Part shown: positions 5,451 to 5,517 of the stretch, piece after piece | Numbering within the stretch: the first letter of the stretch is position 1 | Layout of the letters: every line of letters starts with the position of its first letter | Assembly: GCA_012521455.1 (NCBI GenBank) | Contig: JAAYMJ010000132.1 | Location: 1 to 5,517 of the forward strand | Direction of reading: 5' to 3' | Origin: Clostridiaceae bacterium | GTDB taxonomy: Bacteria > Bacillota > Clostridia > UMGS1883 > JAAYMJ01 | DNA length: 5,517 nucleotides | Made by a program: the position numbers and the translations under genes | Notes under the pieces: generated by a model | What the model was told of the DNA's origin: nothing | Seen by the model: only the letters and a program-made list of their open reading frames with translations | Databases searched by the model: none

Positions 5451-5517
5451 AAAGTCTTGATTTATAATCTTCATAGCCAAAGGACTTAAGTACCCTTATG
5501 CCCTCTTTTTTGGAGTG
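5449..5517 (-). CDS. 3' end of an unidentified gene entering from the right edge
   Basis: Only the last 22 residues and TAA are in the window: a Lys/Glu-rich piece ending GIRVLKSFGYEDYKSRL. The frame is supported by the intrinsic terminator that overlaps the stop codon, and by the partial repeat of the GYEDY segment further downstream on the same strand. No family can be assigned from so little. It converges on the plus-strand genes, with the two-way terminator at 5221-5252 between them. Confidence 0.55.
   Translation of the reverse strand, partial: HSKKEGIRVLKSFGYEDYKSRL

Noticed and set aside
1..5517. CRISPR array, insertion sequence, tRNA or attachment site
   Set aside because: I found no regularly spaced direct repeats, transposase frame, terminal inverted repeats or tRNA cloverleaf with a T-loop sequence.

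Overview
The window looks like chromosomal DNA from a low-to-moderate GC Gram-positive bacterium, most likely a member of class Clostridia. Three things point there. The ruv genes run ruvC-ruvA-ruvB; Bacilli normally lack RuvC and use RecU. The wall hydrolase joins tandem copper-amine-oxidase-N-like repeats to an AMIN domain and a zinc amidase domain, a mix common in Clostridia. Every main gene has a strong purine-rich Shine-Dalgarno site. I cannot name the genus.

Positions 1-2869 hold a compact plus-strand cluster. It starts with a HAD-family phosphatase resembling pyrophosphatase PpaX, followed by ruvC, ruvA and ruvB. The three ruv genes are 13-14 bp apart and encode a complete Holliday-junction machine: RuvA binds the four-way junction, RuvB is the AAA+ branch-migration motor, and RuvC cuts. 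All catalytic residues I looked for are present. A good extended -10 promoter candidate lies in the 68-bp gap before ruvC, so ruvCAB can probably be transcribed independently of the phosphatase. RuvB starts at TTG.

Positions 2967-4802 encode an exported 611-residue N-acetylmuramoyl-L-alanine amidase. A textbook intrinsic terminator (4809-4838) follows it. There is no visible terminator between ruvB and this gene.

Positions 4839-5517 contain no recognisable full-length protein gene, but they are not featureless. A stem-loop and a perfect Shine-Dalgarno site precede a nine-codon reading frame. A strong extended -10 promoter candidate is followed by about 300 nt with many local inverted repeats, ending at a C6/G6 hairpin. 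The best reading is an uncharacterised stand-alone structured RNA, though a 40-codon ORF overlaps it. Beyond it, the minus strand holds the 3' end of a gene entering from the right edge. A hairpin terminator overlaps that gene's stop codon, and a downstream segment looks like a degenerate duplicate of the gene's tail. The intergenic RNA candidate and the duplicated tail are the parts most worth a second look; the rest is orthodox housekeeping sequence.
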